This document shows, piece after piece, positions 23,644-33,499 of a stretch of 64,000 bases of DNA. The stretch comes from GCA-003244245 sp049673305. GTDB taxonomy: Bacteria; Actinomycetota; Actinomycetes; Mycobacteriales; Pseudonocardiaceae. Numbering within the stretch: the first letter of the stretch is position 1; every line of letters begins with the position of its first letter. Made by a program: the position numbers and the translations under genes. Where the stretch lies: NCBI GenBank assembly GCA_049673305.1, contig JBATXM010000185.1, positions 16,799-80,798 of the forward strand, in the 5' to 3' direction. Under the pieces are notes generated by a model that was not told the DNA's origin, did no database searches, and saw only the letters and a program-made list of their open reading frames with translations.

Positions 23644-25366
23644 GACGGGGTTGCGAGAAGATCGGCGGCCAGCGCCCGGACCATCCGTTCGGACCGCATG
23701 TCCCCGAGCAGCCGGTTGAGGTGCATGTGGATCAGTGACGACGTGCAACCGGCCCGCCGCGCCGGGTCGAGGAGTTCTCGGTAGGTGACGAGAGCACCGC
23801 GCCGGGCGCTCCAGGCCGACCGGACTGCGCCGAGGTCTGGGCCGGCGGCGACCTGATCCCGGGCCGCCCGTACTTGCGGGCGCAGGTCCAGCATGTGACG
23901 GCGGGCAGTGCGGTCGACATGGCATCCGTCCAACGCCGCCTGGTAGGCGTCAGTCATGGGTCGGGCGATGGCAGCAGCCGACAGTGCAGCGATGATCAGC
24001 CTTTGATCGTTGTCGCTGACGCTTGCCAGGATCGCCAGCGCGAGTGAGCTGTCGGCGGTGAAGACATGCTCAGCGGCGCCGATCGCGGCAGGTCCGCCGT
24101 ATCGTTCGATCTCCTGGTCATACGGTTCCACCGTGAAACCGGCCGAGCACCGCTGTCGGGTCATCTCGTGACACCATGCGGAGATAGCAGGCAGGACCCG
24201 GCTGCCGAGGGTGGCGGGGTTGCCGCAGAAGCGGGCGCGGACGTGGAGCCCGTGCTCGGGGGTGTGGTAGCGCAGCCAGAACCAGGTGTCATAGTGCCCG
24301 GCCAGGTCGTCGGCGAGGACGGCAAGACTGGGCAGGAGTAGTTCGCAGGCGGGTGTGCGAATCGCCAGGGACAGCCACCGCCCACCAGGCAGGTACAGCC
24401 CCGTGTCGCGGGCGCGTATCGCGGCGTGGCGCACCGGCGGTGGCAGAATCTCCCGTCGTGCCAGCGGCACGACCAGATCCAGGAGATGACGACCAGCGGG
24501 GCCGGGCAGCACGGCCTGGATGGCGTCCGGACCGCCGGGAGGCTCGGTCACCGCCGCCACGCCACGGCCGACGTAGCGGCGCAGCAGTTCCCGCTCATCG
24601 GCCTGGTCCACGTTGAGCGGCAGGGAGCGGTCGCCGTCGTCAACGACGATGACGTTGGGCGGGGCTGGGACAGTCTCGGTCCGCCACCTTTTCAGGACAT
24701 CGAGCCAGGCGGCGCGGTCGTGTGTCGCACGGGTCAGCGTCGGCGGCAGGACCCACCGGGCCGGGGCGAGGATGGTCCGCCGGTACCGGACGCGAGGGGT
24801 GAACGAGCCGCCGCCGGCTGGTCCCCATGACCAACCGTGCAGGGGACGACAGCCCGTGCGGCCTATGAGCTGAAGGAACCGGGCGAGCGGTGGTAGCAGG
24901 TGGGAGGCTAGTCGCGAGTACAGGATGGGGATGACCTGCCGGTCCTGACTGAACGACCACAAGATCAAGCGGTGACCGTCGGAGACCAGCAATAGATCCT
25001 CGAGCAGGAGATCGCCTGGCTCGGCAGACACTCCCACCGGGATACGCTGCGGCGCAAGCCCGGTCGGCGGGGCCAGCGTCAGGCCTTCCGCGACACGGGG
25101 ACGCGCGACGACTTCCGCGACCAGCCCCGCGTCGTCGCAGTCCTCCCGACCAATGTGGAGAAGCCCGGTAAACCGGCCAAGCGCCGTCCCTGCGTCTGGA
25201 GACCCGCCGGGGCACACGGCCAGCCGAAGCCGCCCAGCGGAGAGGTCTTCTGGGGTGGCGGCGATGACCCGGACACACATCTCTGCCGTACGCGGCGGCG
25301 AAAGGCCAGGCTGGCTGCCCACCAGTTCGGTGATGTCAGCGTCATCGAGCACGACCTCCTTGATCC
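23640..25366 (-). pseudogene. lanB: Lantibiotic dehydratase (LanB), C-terminal part, cut by IS30
   Basis: About 575 codons of a LanB-type protein remain, from KEVVLDDADITELVGSQPGL to the end. The last third is the thiopeptide/SpaB_C-type elimination domain (GLYLPGGRWLSLAIRTPACE, FWLRYHTPEHGLHVRARF, GFTVEPYDQEIERYGGPAAI). The N-terminal glutamylation half is missing, because the IS30 element abuts at about 25367, and it is not found on the other side of the IS. LanB dehydrates Ser/Thr in precursor peptides with glutamyl-tRNA. A product could only start within IS sequence, so full activity is not expected. Confidence 0.8.
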
Positions 25367-26434
25367 CAACCGGTCGAAGCAATTGATCTTGGTGTAAATC
25401 CTCGGCGAAGTGTGATCGCCAAGGAGGAGCCGAGTGGCCCAGCGCAGGATGCTGACCGAGACCGACCGTGAGGAGATTTCCCGGGGGACGATCGCGGGTC
25501 TGGAGGGGCGGGTGATCGCGGCGGGGATCGGCCGAAGTCCCAGCGTGGTGTCCCGGGAGATTGCCCGGCATGGTGGCCGGGACGGTTACCGGGCCGTGGC
25601 TGCCCAGCGGGCGGCCACGGAGCGGCGGTTAAGACCCAAGACCCGCAAGCTCGACGCTGACCCCGTGCTGCGTCAGTGGGTGGTGGACAAGCTGCGCGCT
25701 GGTGGCTCTCCGGACCAGGTCGCTGGCCGGTTGCGCTATGAACACCCGGGCCAGCAGGCTGAGTGGGTGTCGCATGAGGCCATCTACACCTGGATCTACG
25801 CCCTGCCCACAGGTGAGCTGTCCCGGCTGGGGATCCTGTTGCGGACCGGGCGGACCCAGCGCCGGGCTCGCGGCCGCAGGAGCAACCCTGGTGCCCGGAT
25901 CGTGGGCATGACCAGCATTGACGCCCGACCCGCCGAGGTCACCGACCGTGCTGTGCCTGGCCACTGGGAGGGCGATCTGGTGATCGGAAAGGCCGGGAAG
26001 ACCGCCATGGCCACCCTGGTCGAGCGGACCTCGCGCTACACCGTGCCCGTCGCCCTGCCCGCCGGGCGGCGCGATGCCACCACCACCTGTGACGCGCTGA
26101 TCACCACCGTGACCGCCATGCCCTCGCAGCTGGTCACGACCCTGACCTGGGACCAGGGCAGCGAAATGGCCGCCCACGCCGCGTTCACCCTGGCCACCGA
26201 CGTCTCGGTGTACTTCGCCCACCCCCACTCACCCTGGGAACGCGGCACCAACGAAAACACCAACGGACTGCTGCGCGAGTACTTCCCCAAGAGCACCGAG
26301 ATCACCGACGACCAAACCTACCTCGACCGCGTGGCCACCGAACTCAACAACCGACCACGCCGTATCCTCGGCTACCGAACCCCAGCAGAAGTCTTCGCCG
26401 ACCTCCTGGCCAGCTCCATTGCTTCCACCGGTTG
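25367..26434 (+). mobile_element. IS30-family insertion sequence
   Basis: Bounded by 17-bp inverted repeats, CAACCGGTCGAAGCAAT at 25367-25383 and ATTGCTTCCACCGGTTG at 26418-26434, with one mismatch. It holds one transposase gene. No 2-3 bp target duplication is visible (flanks TCC and ACA). Left flank is lanB interior; right flank is the end of an FxLD methyltransferase gene, so DNA was probably lost by IS-mediated recombination. Confidence 0.8.
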
Positions 26435-26435
26435 A
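25434..26435 (+). CDS. IS30-family transposase
   Basis: 333 residues, GTG start after GGAGGAGCCGA. The N-terminal helix-turn-helix contains LTETDREEISRGTIAGLEGR and GRSPSVVSREIARHGG. The DDE catalytic core shows the first Asp in GHWEGDLVIGKAG, the second in LTWDQGSEMAAHA, and the Glu region in WERGTNENTNGLLREYFPK. The end, LNNRPRRILGYRTPAEVF, is typical of the family. It appears intact, so the element may still be active. Confidence 0.93.
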   Translation: MAQRRMLTETDREEISRGTIAGLEGRVIAAGIGRSPSVVSREIARHGGRDGYRAVAAQRAATERRLRPKTRKLDADPVLRQWVVDKLRAGGSPDQVAGRLRYEHPGQQAEWVSHEAIYTWIYALPTGELSRLGILLRTGRTQRRARGRRSNPGARIVGMTSIDARPAEVTDRAVPGHWEGDLVIGKAGKTAMATLVERTSRYTVPVALPAGRRDATTTCDALITTVTAMPSQLVTTLTWDQGSEMAAHAAFTLATDVSVYFAHPHSPWERGTNENTNGLLREYFPKSTEITDDQTYLDRVATELNNRPRRILGYRTPAEVFADLLASSIASTG

Positions 26436-27639
26436 CACCGCCGACGCTTAGCGGCCGTCAGGAGCATGCCGGTGCCCGGGGATGAGATTGGCGAACCGGA
26501 CGGGTAAACCTCGATCTGCGTGACCAGCCTTCGGCCAGTGTCCCAGGCACGGATTCGCTCAGTGGCTCGGCTGGCCAGTTTCTCGCTTGCAGGGCCGTAC
26601 GCGCACACCCCCAGCTCGTACCAGCTGGCCTCGCCTTCTGGGCGCTTCGTCAGGTAGGCGAGGGTCTCGCCGTCCAACAACACCATGCTCCCGTAGGCCA
26701 GCGCGGGAGCGACGAGTCCATGATCACGGGAACGGGTCAGCAACCGGCAAAGACCATACGGGGCGGCCAGGAAGTAGTCCAGGTCCCCGAACCCCGTCGC
26801 CTTTTCCTTGCTGGTGGCCATCACCCCCGTCCACAGCTGCGCCGGGGTCCCACCAAGAGCGCGGCGCAGCGCATCGGCGTCGGCAGGCTGCCCGTCATCG
26901 ACCCGCAGGATCAGCTTGCCGTCCTCGTCCAGCCGGATGTTGCGCTCTGGTTGATGACCAGCACCCCGCAGTGGAATGAACCCGTCGTTCTCCACGGAGA
27001 CGCTTCGCCAACCCACCCCGTGGCGTTCCAGGGCGACTGACCGAGTCAGGCCCCGGATGCGCAGCGGGACGACGATCCGCCCAGCCGGGGCGAGTTGCTC
27101 CAGCCACGCCGGGGGGAGGTCCCACGCACCCGCAGTCACGATAATCCGGTCAAAAGGCGCGGCAGCCGGGTAACCATCCGCACCATCGCCGCAGATTACC
27201 TGCACCCCTGCGTACCCGGCGGCAGTCAGGTTCCACTGTGCGCACTCGGTCACATCCTCGTCGATGTCGACCGTGGTCACTTCCCCCCAGGGGCGACAAG
27301 GTGAGTCAGCAGCGCCGCGTTGTAACCGGTGCCGGCACCGATCTCCAGCACTCGGTGTCCCGGGCGCACCTCCAACTGCTGCAGCATCCCGGCTACCGTC
27401 CCCGCCGCCGACGCCGAGCTGACAGGCACACCCTCGGAGTCCCGATGCGTCACAACATTGCCTTGAGAGTAGGCATTCTCGATGGGGACGCCAGGCAGGA
27501 ACAGGTGTCGCGGCACGGTACGCATCGCGTCCTCGACCGCAGCCGTACGGAACGGCTCCCACTCACACAGCTCATCGACCAGCCTGCCACGAAGCTCGGC
27601 CGCGAGGTCAGTGACAGTGCTGGTTCCCTCGGTCATCAT
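26435..27639 (-). pseudogene. FxLD-system methyltransferase, frameshifted and 3'-truncated
   Basis: The N-terminal part, from the ATG at 27639 or 27636, reads through PRHLFLPGVPIENAYSQGN to the SAM motif VLEIGAGTGYNAALLTHL, then leaves frame near 27285-27300. The continuation, GEVTTVDIDEDVTECAQWNL and ITAGAWDLPPAWLEQLAPAG, lies in another frame. The C-terminus stops at LLTAAKRR where the IS30 element begins. The protein resembles protein-isoaspartate-type methyltransferases of the FxLD lanthipeptide system, which act on the modified peptide's C-terminal or side-chain carboxylate. Two lesions make it almost certainly inactive. Confidence 0.75.
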
Positions 27640-27743
27640 TCAGCCTTCACATTGTCCTTGACATCACTCACGTTCTGAAACCTCCAGGAAAGATCATGAT
27701 CTCACGGTTGAGTTGCCGATACGGGGCCTCGTGACGCGCCGGC

Positions 27744-29042
27744 CTATCCAGTGGGGTTGATGATGGCCCGGGTAACGTTGCGGGGCAGGCTGCGGGTGGT
27801 GAAATCCTCGATCGCGTCCCCGATGCGGCCTGCTTCGGCGGCGTCTCGGTAACGAGCCGAGCCCAACATGCGCCCCAGGCTGGTCAGCCGCTGGGCCACG
27901 GCCTCGGTGCGTCGTTCCATCTCAAGCGCGAACACCGGCACGAGCGCGGCCTCTGCTCCCGTGAGGTCACCGCGCAGGGTCCGGGCCGTGGCGAGATCCA
28001 CCCGCACACCATGCTCACCGGGGACAAACCGGGCCTGTTCGGGCAACTCGCCAAACAGCGCCAAGGCAGCGGTGGCCTCGATCTCAGCTTGCTCACCGTC
28101 ACCCAGAGCGACGAACGACGTCCCGGCGCACAGCGCGAGTCGAGAGTGATCGAATCCGAGCTCACCGCCGATCTCGTCCAGCAATGGGTCATCTCCGGCG
28201 CGCTGCAACTCGTCGGCTGCGGCATCCAGCGCGGCGCGGACCTCCTGTCGTGCACCGATCATCGCCAGTGAGCGGGCACGCAAGGCGTGCAACCGGGCCC
28301 GGGCCGTGCCCACAGGTGCAGTCCCCAGCGCGGTATCCGCCAGGCTCACGACGCGGCGTGGGCGATCAGTCCAGAGCATGGCGATGATCTGTTCCGCCCG
28401 AGCCCAGGCGCACAACGAGGGGTGATCGATCACGCTTCCGTAGGTGTGCGCGGCGCGCGCCTGCTCCTGCGCGACCTCCGGATGGCCCAGATCGAAGCTT
28501 ACTGCGGAGAGCAGACCGCACACCTGGCCGGCGAGCAGGTACAACTCAGCTTTTTGGCGCGGCTTGTGCGTACGGTCCAACTGCTCATACACGGTGTCAC
28601 GAAGAGAGACAAGATCGGTGAGCATCGCCAGCGGCGGCGTCACCTGATACGCGCGGGCTGCCCGCTGCGCGGCGTCGTGGAGATGTTCCAGCGCGGAGGG
28701 GTCCAGCGCTGAGGCCGCCGTGATGGCGTGGTGCACCGATTCCTGACCGGCGTTCACGATCAGCTCCTCCGCGCTCATGGTAGCCGCGGCCCTGCCACTG
28801 TCGGGGGACCCGAACAGGCGGGACACCGGCTCAGCCCACCAGTGTTCCAGAACCCGACGGCACACCGGACGCGGCAGGTCAGACTCCCCGGCAAGCCATC
28901 GCTTCGCCTGACGCTCCGAGATGTGCGCCTTGCCCTCCCCACACTCGATCGCCGCAACGTGAAAACGATCGACGAACTCCCGGACGGAGAGGTGCGCGGT
29001 CTGCGCGTGTTGTTCCAACCGGGTTCTCGGTACCTGAGCCAT
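27744..29042 (-). CDS. XRE-type regulator with TPR-like helical repeats
   Basis: 432 residues from the ATG at 29042, with AGGAGG 8 nt upstream. The N-terminus (1-75) is an HTH-like domain (TAHLSVREFVDRFHVAAIEC, ISERQAKRWLAGESDLPRPV). The remaining 350 residues are helical repeats (KAELYLLAGQVCGLLSAVSF, ALRARSLAMIGARQEVRAAL, ATAALALFGELPEQARFVPG). This architecture is common for regulators next to lanthipeptide loci in actinobacteria. It is the probable switch of the decayed FxLD cluster and appears intact. Confidence 0.75.
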   Translation of the reverse strand: MAQVPRTRLEQHAQTAHLSVREFVDRFHVAAIECGEGKAHISERQAKRWLAGESDLPRPVCRRVLEHWWAEPVSRLFGSPDSGRAAATMSAEELIVNAGQESVHHAITAASALDPSALEHLHDAAQRAARAYQVTPPLAMLTDLVSLRDTVYEQLDRTHKPRQKAELYLLAGQVCGLLSAVSFDLGHPEVAQEQARAAHTYGSVIDHPSLCAWARAEQIIAMLWTDRPRRVVSLADTALGTAPVGTARARLHALRARSLAMIGARQEVRAALDAAADELQRAGDDPLLDEIGGELGFDHSRLALCAGTSFVALGDGEQAEIEATAALALFGELPEQARFVPGEHGVRVDLATARTLRGDLTGAEAALVPVFALEMERRTEAVAQRLTSLGRMLGSARYRDAAEAGRIGDAIEDFTTRSLPRNVTRAIINPTG

Positions 29043-29436
29043 CGGTCCCCCCTCCTGACGATGCCAGCACACGGTAGCCGCCCAGTCGATCAGCCAGGAC
29101 CTCCCTCACCACGATGTCACCGCAACGACCCCACAACGGCCCCGCCATGACATCTCGCTGCACTCACGTGGTGGCGGATGGTTATCCAGTAACCACACAG
29201 AGGAGGTGGCCCATGACACACGACCACCATGCGAAGGACGTCGCGAGCGGCTCACCACCACGGCCTGGCCGGCGAACCGAGCCAGGGCGACACCAGCGAA
29301 CACCCCGTGCGGGGTGGCTAGCCAACGCCCCCGAATCTCATAGCCCCGGCGCGTGACAGCGAGACGGTCCTGATCCCGCGGATGGCTGGTCGACTCTGTC
29401 GTCGCTCCGGCATGGCGGGAAGCCAGAAACATTCCC
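29043..29436. other. Region upstream of the XRE regulator
   Basis: 394 bp, largely without a convincing gene apart from one short ORF at 29213-29356. No FxLD-type lanthipeptide precursor (FxLD leader with Cys-rich core) was found in any frame here, nor elsewhere in the cluster. Confidence 0.5.
29213..29356 (+). CDS. Possible short ORF with strong ribosome site
   Basis: 47 residues, preceded by AGGAGG with 6-nt spacing. It begins MTHDHHAKDVASGSPPRPGR and is basic and proline-rich, without Cys. It is divergent from the XRE regulator. It could be a small regulator-linked peptide or chance; the complementary strand is also open here. Confidence 0.3.
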   Translation: MTHDHHAKDVASGSPPRPGRRTEPGRHQRTPRAGWLANAPESHSPGA

Positions 29437-30060
29437 TCACGCAGCAGCCCGCCCGGCACTTCGAGCAGCAAGCGGCATAACGCGGACGATCACCCGGATG
29501 TGACGCTTGTCGGCTACCAGGAGAGTCCCCGAGTCGGGTGCCTGCGCGCCGTACGGGTAGACCTCGATCTGCGTGGCCAGCTTTCGGCCGGTGTCCCAGG
29601 AGCGGATCCGCTCGACGGCTCGGCTGGCCAACTCCTCGCTGTCCGGGCCGTACGCGCACACCCCCAGCTCGGACTCGCCGGTCTCACCGGCCGGACGCTT
29701 CGTGAGATAGGCGAAGGTTCCCTGATCCCGGACAGCCATGCTTCCCCAGCCATACACTGGGGCGACGAGGCCGTGATCTGGGGAGCGCGTGAGGAGCCGG
29801 CACAGGTCGTACTGGGTTGCCAACCAGTAGTCGAGATCACCGAGGCCAATCTTCTTCTCCTGATCGGTGACTGCCGTCCCCGTCCACAACTCCGCCGGAA
29901 CTTCGCCGAGGCTGCGGCGAAGCGCATCGCAGTCGGCGGGTCGCCCCTCGTCGATCCGCAAAATCAGCTTCCCGCCAGAATTGAGCCAGATGTTGCGCTC
30001 CGGCTGATGACCAGCACCCCGCAGCGGGACGAACCCGCAGTACTCGGTTGAGCGAGATAG
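29437..30060 (-). pseudogene. Second FxLD-system methyltransferase, C-terminal fragment
   Basis: About 205 codons homologous to the C-terminal half of the methyltransferase at 26.4-27.6 kb: GFVPLRGAGHQPERN, LGDLDYWLATQYDLCRLLTR, AYLTKRPAGETGESELGVCA and the natural C-terminal region TQIEVYPYGAQAPDSGTLLV. The SAM-binding N-terminal half is absent; sequence similarity ends near 30060. Two homologous methyltransferases thus flanked the regulator, and both are broken. A truncated product from an internal ATG (29961) would lack SAM binding. Confidence 0.7.
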
Positions 30061-30234
30061 AGCTGTGATCTTCAGAGGTATCTGGCGGTGAATCTTCAGC
30101 GATAAATGGCGCAGACAACCGTTGTGCCCGTCTCAGTTCGGGATCGTCAACCGGACGTGGCCAGCAGCCGGTGAGCTGTCCAGGCAAGGTGGCTGTAAGG
30201 AACGGACGCTGATCCAATCGATACGCTCAGGTTC

Positions 30235-31141
30235 GTGGCTGAGGACGGCGGGACCGCACGAGCGAAATGTCCGCCGTATGTGCCGCTGCCGGGGGACCTG
30301 ATCAACCCTCGGGAAGAGGCACGGACGGTGTTCGATCGGATCGCCGTCCTCTACGCCGCAGCGCGGCCGGGGTACCCGCCTTCTCACCGCAAGCGGCGCG
30401 GCGATCCAGGGTCTTGAGCCGGGGCCTGCGCTTGCCGATCTCGCCCGGGAGAACCTCGCTGGCAGTCCCAACGTTCGCATCGTGACGACCACCTTCGAGG
30501 CAGCGGACGAAGAACCTGGAGCCTACGACCTGATCGTGTCCGCGACAGCGTTTCACTGGACCGATCCAGACGTCTCCTTCGCCAAGGCGGCCAGGCTGCT
30601 GCGTCCGGGAGGGTCTCTCGCGCTTGTGACCAATGCCCACGGCTCGACCGGCACCCACACCGACGAGCGTGTCGCGCAGCCCATTCGAGACTTGCATCGG
30701 CGGTTCGCCCCCGAGGTTGGCTCGTGGACCTTCCCGACGCAGGAGGATGTCCGCGCCCGCGCGGAGGCTGGGGGCGACATCGCAGCGGTCTGGTCACGCG
30801 TCGAGCGCAAGCTCGCCGAGCCACCGTCAGTGTCGGACCTGTTCGAACCACCGCTGGTATCGACATACCCGTGGATGGCGAGCTATGACCGGCCAGAGTA
30901 GGCCATGCTGGCCAGCCAGTCCAGCTACGCCCTCATGAACCCAACTCGGCGCGAGCGACTGCTTGAAGCTGTTGGACGAGTGATCGACGAACACCTTGGC
31001 GGGACCGTCACGAAGGAGTACATCACCGTGCTGGCGATCGCGAGACGACGGGTCGCTTGGTCCGGTGACGTCAGTGCCGTGAACACGTTGGGTGAAGCCG
31101 AGGGAAAGTCACTAACCCGAACCCCAACCGTGGACACGTAG
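30235..31141 (+). pseudogene. Class I SAM methyltransferase remnant
   Basis: Three frame segments of one gene are visible. First, FDRIAVLYAAARPGYPP, the usual start of this methyltransferase type. Then, after loss of the SAM-binding GxGxG region, PALADLARENLAGSPNVRIV and YDLIVSATAFHWTDPDVSFA. Finally, past an in-frame TAG at 30899-30901, AMLASQSSYALMNPTRRERL and YITVLAIARRR. An internal deletion of roughly 30 codons and a nonsense change have killed it. UbiE-like small-molecule methyltransferases with the AFHW motif are common in actinobacterial secondary metabolism. Confidence 0.75.
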
Positions 31142-31173
31142 AGCCCCGGGCAGGTGAAAGCAGGTACCACCGA

Positions 31174-32091
31174 ATGTCCTTTGAGCAGTCCGGCCCCTCC
31201 CGTCGTGCTTTGCTGGTAGCCGCAGCTCTCCTACCACTGGCGGGGTGCGACGCAGGTGATCGCTCAGCCTCCGGGTCATCCCCGGCGCCGGGTCGCCGCT
31301 CTGCCAGTTCCCCGAATAGTTCGCAGTTCGCGGCGCTCGAACGCAAGCACGGTGCCCGGCTGGGCGTGTACGCCCTGGCAACCGGTACCGGCGCCATGGT
31401 GGCCTACCGCGCGGACGAGCGTTTCGCGTTCTGCTCCACCTTCAAGACCCTCGCCGCGGCGGCGGTCTTGCACCGAAACCCACTCAGCCACCTGGACAAG
31501 CGCGTCACCTACACCCAGGCCGAGGTCAACTCCATCTCGCCGATCACCAAAGATCACATCACGACCGGAATGACCATCAGGCAACTCTGTGATGCCGCCA
31601 TCCGCTACAGCGACGGCACGGCCGGCAACCTGCTGATGCGCGATATCGGCGGTCCGACGCAGCTGACCGCCTATCTGCGCGGACTCGGAGACACCATCAG
31701 CCGCATGGACAACTACGAGCCCGAGCTGAACAGAGACCCCCCACAAGACCCACGCGACACCACCACTGCCCGGGCGATCGCTGCCACCTACCACAAGCTC
31801 GTGCTTGGTGACGCTCTGACCGCCGACAAACGTGCCCTGCTCACAGACTGGCTCCAACGCAACACCACCGGCGCCCAACGCATCCAGGCCGGGCTTCCCC
31901 AGGGATGGACCGTGGCCGACAAGACCGGAACCGGCGACTACGGCAGGGCCAACGACATCGCCATCGTGTGGCCGCCCACCGGCGCACCTCTCGTGGTGGC
32001 CATCATGTCCGACCGATCCGGATACAACACCCCGCCCAAAGACTCCCTGATCGCCGAAACCACAACGCAGATCGTCTCCGATCTCACCTAA
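31174..32091 (+). CDS. bla: Class A beta-lactamase (lipoprotein)
   Basis: 305 residues. The N-terminus RRALLVAAALLPLAGC is a lipoprotein signal with the acylated Cys, so the enzyme is membrane-anchored outside the cell. A Ser/Pro-rich linker follows. Catalytic motifs: S88-T-F-K91, S146-D-G148 (SDG instead of SDN, as in several Streptomyces enzymes), the omega-loop Glu in YEPELN, and K250-T-G in VADKTGTGDYG. It hydrolyses penicillins or cephalosporins; the spectrum cannot be read from sequence. No linked regulator. All active-site residues are present. Confidence 0.93.
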   Translation: MSFEQSGPSRRALLVAAALLPLAGCDAGDRSASGSSPAPGRRSASSPNSSQFAALERKHGARLGVYALATGTGAMVAYRADERFAFCSTFKTLAAAAVLHRNPLSHLDKRVTYTQAEVNSISPITKDHITTGMTIRQLCDAAIRYSDGTAGNLLMRDIGGPTQLTAYLRGLGDTISRMDNYEPELNRDPPQDPRDTTTARAIAATYHKLVLGDALTADKRALLTDWLQRNTTGAQRIQAGLPQGWTVADKTGTGDYGRANDIAIVWPPTGAPLVVAIMSDRSGYNTPPKDSLIAETTTQIVSDLT

Positions 32092-32282
32092 CCTGCTTCA
32101 CCTGTGAGACGCCGACGCCGGGCGCATTCCTCAGACCACGATCGACGCCTGGCATGCACGCATTACTACACGGTCACTCAGCCTGAGACACCCCGTTCCG
32201 CAAGGGACCCCAATCGGACACCCACCAACCCCAGCGCCAACCAGTCCCGAGCTGGGTCAGCAGATTCTCACATAGCCGGTAC

Positions 32283-32518
32283 GCATTTTGGCCGCCCGAG
32301 GAATCACGCTCTCCCTCGGCGGCCAGCTCTATGACCCCACCGACCCGATGGGCAAGATGTTCTTCAACATCCTGGCCACCTTCGCGGAATTTGAAGTCGA
32401 CCTCCTGCTCCTCAGGACACGGAAGGGCATGGCCGTGGCCCGGGCGCAAGGGCGTCTGCGGGGGCGGCAACCGAAACTCTCACCCAAACAACGAGCCGAG
32501 CAGTGGAGAGGGGCGTGA
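32283..32518 (+). pseudogene. Serine recombinase (resolvase/invertase) fragment
   Basis: The sequence ARGITLSLGGQLYDPTDPMG, KMFFNILATFAEFEVDLL and GRLRGRQPKLSPKQRAEQ is the end of the catalytic domain, with the E-helix region, of a Tn3/Pin-type serine recombinase. The N-terminal half with the catalytic Ser is gone, and the reading frame breaks before the DNA-binding helix-turn-helix. It is a scar of a former transposon beside the beta-lactamase gene. Confidence 0.8.
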
Positions 32519-32617
32519 CTCGGCGTCCTCTTGGAAGAGTAAGAAGGAAAATAGCGACTGAACAGAAATTTTCTAGATATTTCTCGCAATCACCTGAGAG
32601 CACCAGCGCGCCGGAAA

Positions 32618-33499
32618 TTACTCGCCAGCTTCCGGTTCGTCCGGGGCCAAGTCCACAATGACACGGTTGATGATCGCTCGCGAAGCTCCGCCGTAGCTGG
32701 CCACGGCCGCCAGCTTCTCAAAGGTGCTGGCGTACAGCTCGATCTCGTGTGGCTGACGGAGGTTGAGCTCGGCCGAGTAGGTTTCCACCCTCACGAGATC
32801 GCCGTTGTACAGCCAGAAGCCATGCCGGGGATCGACCATATATTGCGTTTCGTTGCTGATGATACCAAGCCGAACGTTCCGCAACGAAGTCAGCGAAATC
32901 AAACGGTCAAGCTGTCCAAGCATGATGTCCAGCGAGCACAGCCGGTAGCGCAAGGTTGCCTCAGTGAGCACGAAGTGAAACTGCTTATCCGGGCTGTACA
33001 ACATCTCTTGGCGCTGCATCCTCTTGTGCACCGCGTCGTTGATGTCGTTGGACACCTTATGAACCATAACGACCCGCGAAAACTGAGCTCGAGCATACTC
33101 CAGTGTTTGCAGAAGGCCAGGAACAACTACCGGCTCAAACACTCGGTAGAGCTTGGTTTGCTGGTCCGTTTCGGTTAGCTCGACCTGATGTTTCAGCATT
33201 CCCGATTTAAGAACGCGCCGCCACTCGGCGTGCTGAACTTCGAGAGTATGCGACGAAGCAAGCAACGCCTCAGTCTCACCTTCACCGTTGGTTGCCCGCG
33301 TCCAATCAAGGATGTCGTGGTCGGTTGGTGTTTGCCGACCATTCTCCAGCTTGGACACCTTGGAAGCAGGCCACGTGAGCGACTCCGCGAGCTGCTTGCC
33401 GGTTAGTCCGGCTTGCTGACGCAGCTCGCGGAGTCGTTTGCCAAGCGCGTTGCGGGCCTCGTCAACGCTGGTAGAACCACTAACCCTGCTCGGTGCCAA
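32618..33499 (-). CDS. XRE-family regulator with DUF5753 domain
   Basis: 293 residues from the TTG at 33499, overlapping the DUF6879 gene end by 20 bp. The N-terminal HTH contains LGKRLRELRQQAGLTGKQLA and WPASKVSKLENGRQTPTDHD. The DUF5753 part has YRVFEPVVVPGLLQTLEYAR, FHFVLTEATLRYRLCSLDIM and a C-terminal RVETYSAELNLRQP stretch. WhiJ-type regulators of this family work with small partner proteins encoded alongside and modulate development and secondary metabolism. Confidence 0.85.
   Translation of the reverse strand: MAPSRVSGSTSVDEARNALGKRLRELRQQAGLTGKQLAESLTWPASKVSKLENGRQTPTDHDILDWTRATNGEGETEALLASSHTLEVQHAEWRRVLKSGMLKHQVELTETDQQTKLYRVFEPVVVPGLLQTLEYARAQFSRVVMVHKVSNDINDAVHKRMQRQEMLYSPDKQFHFVLTEATLRYRLCSLDIMLGQLDRLISLTSLRNVRLGIISNETQYMVDPRHGFWLYNGDLVRVETYSAELNLRQPHEIELYASTFEKLAAVASYGGASRAIINRVIVDLAPDEPEAGE

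Noticed and set aside
29043..29436. FxLD lanthipeptide precursor expected near the regulator
   Set aside because: No frame with an FxLD leader and Cys-rich core was found here or beside lanC.
29106..29471. 121-codon minus frame with RRGYEIRGRWLATPHGVF
   Set aside because: Locally protein-like, but no start or ribosome site and it spans the end of the methyltransferase fragment; not strong enough to call.
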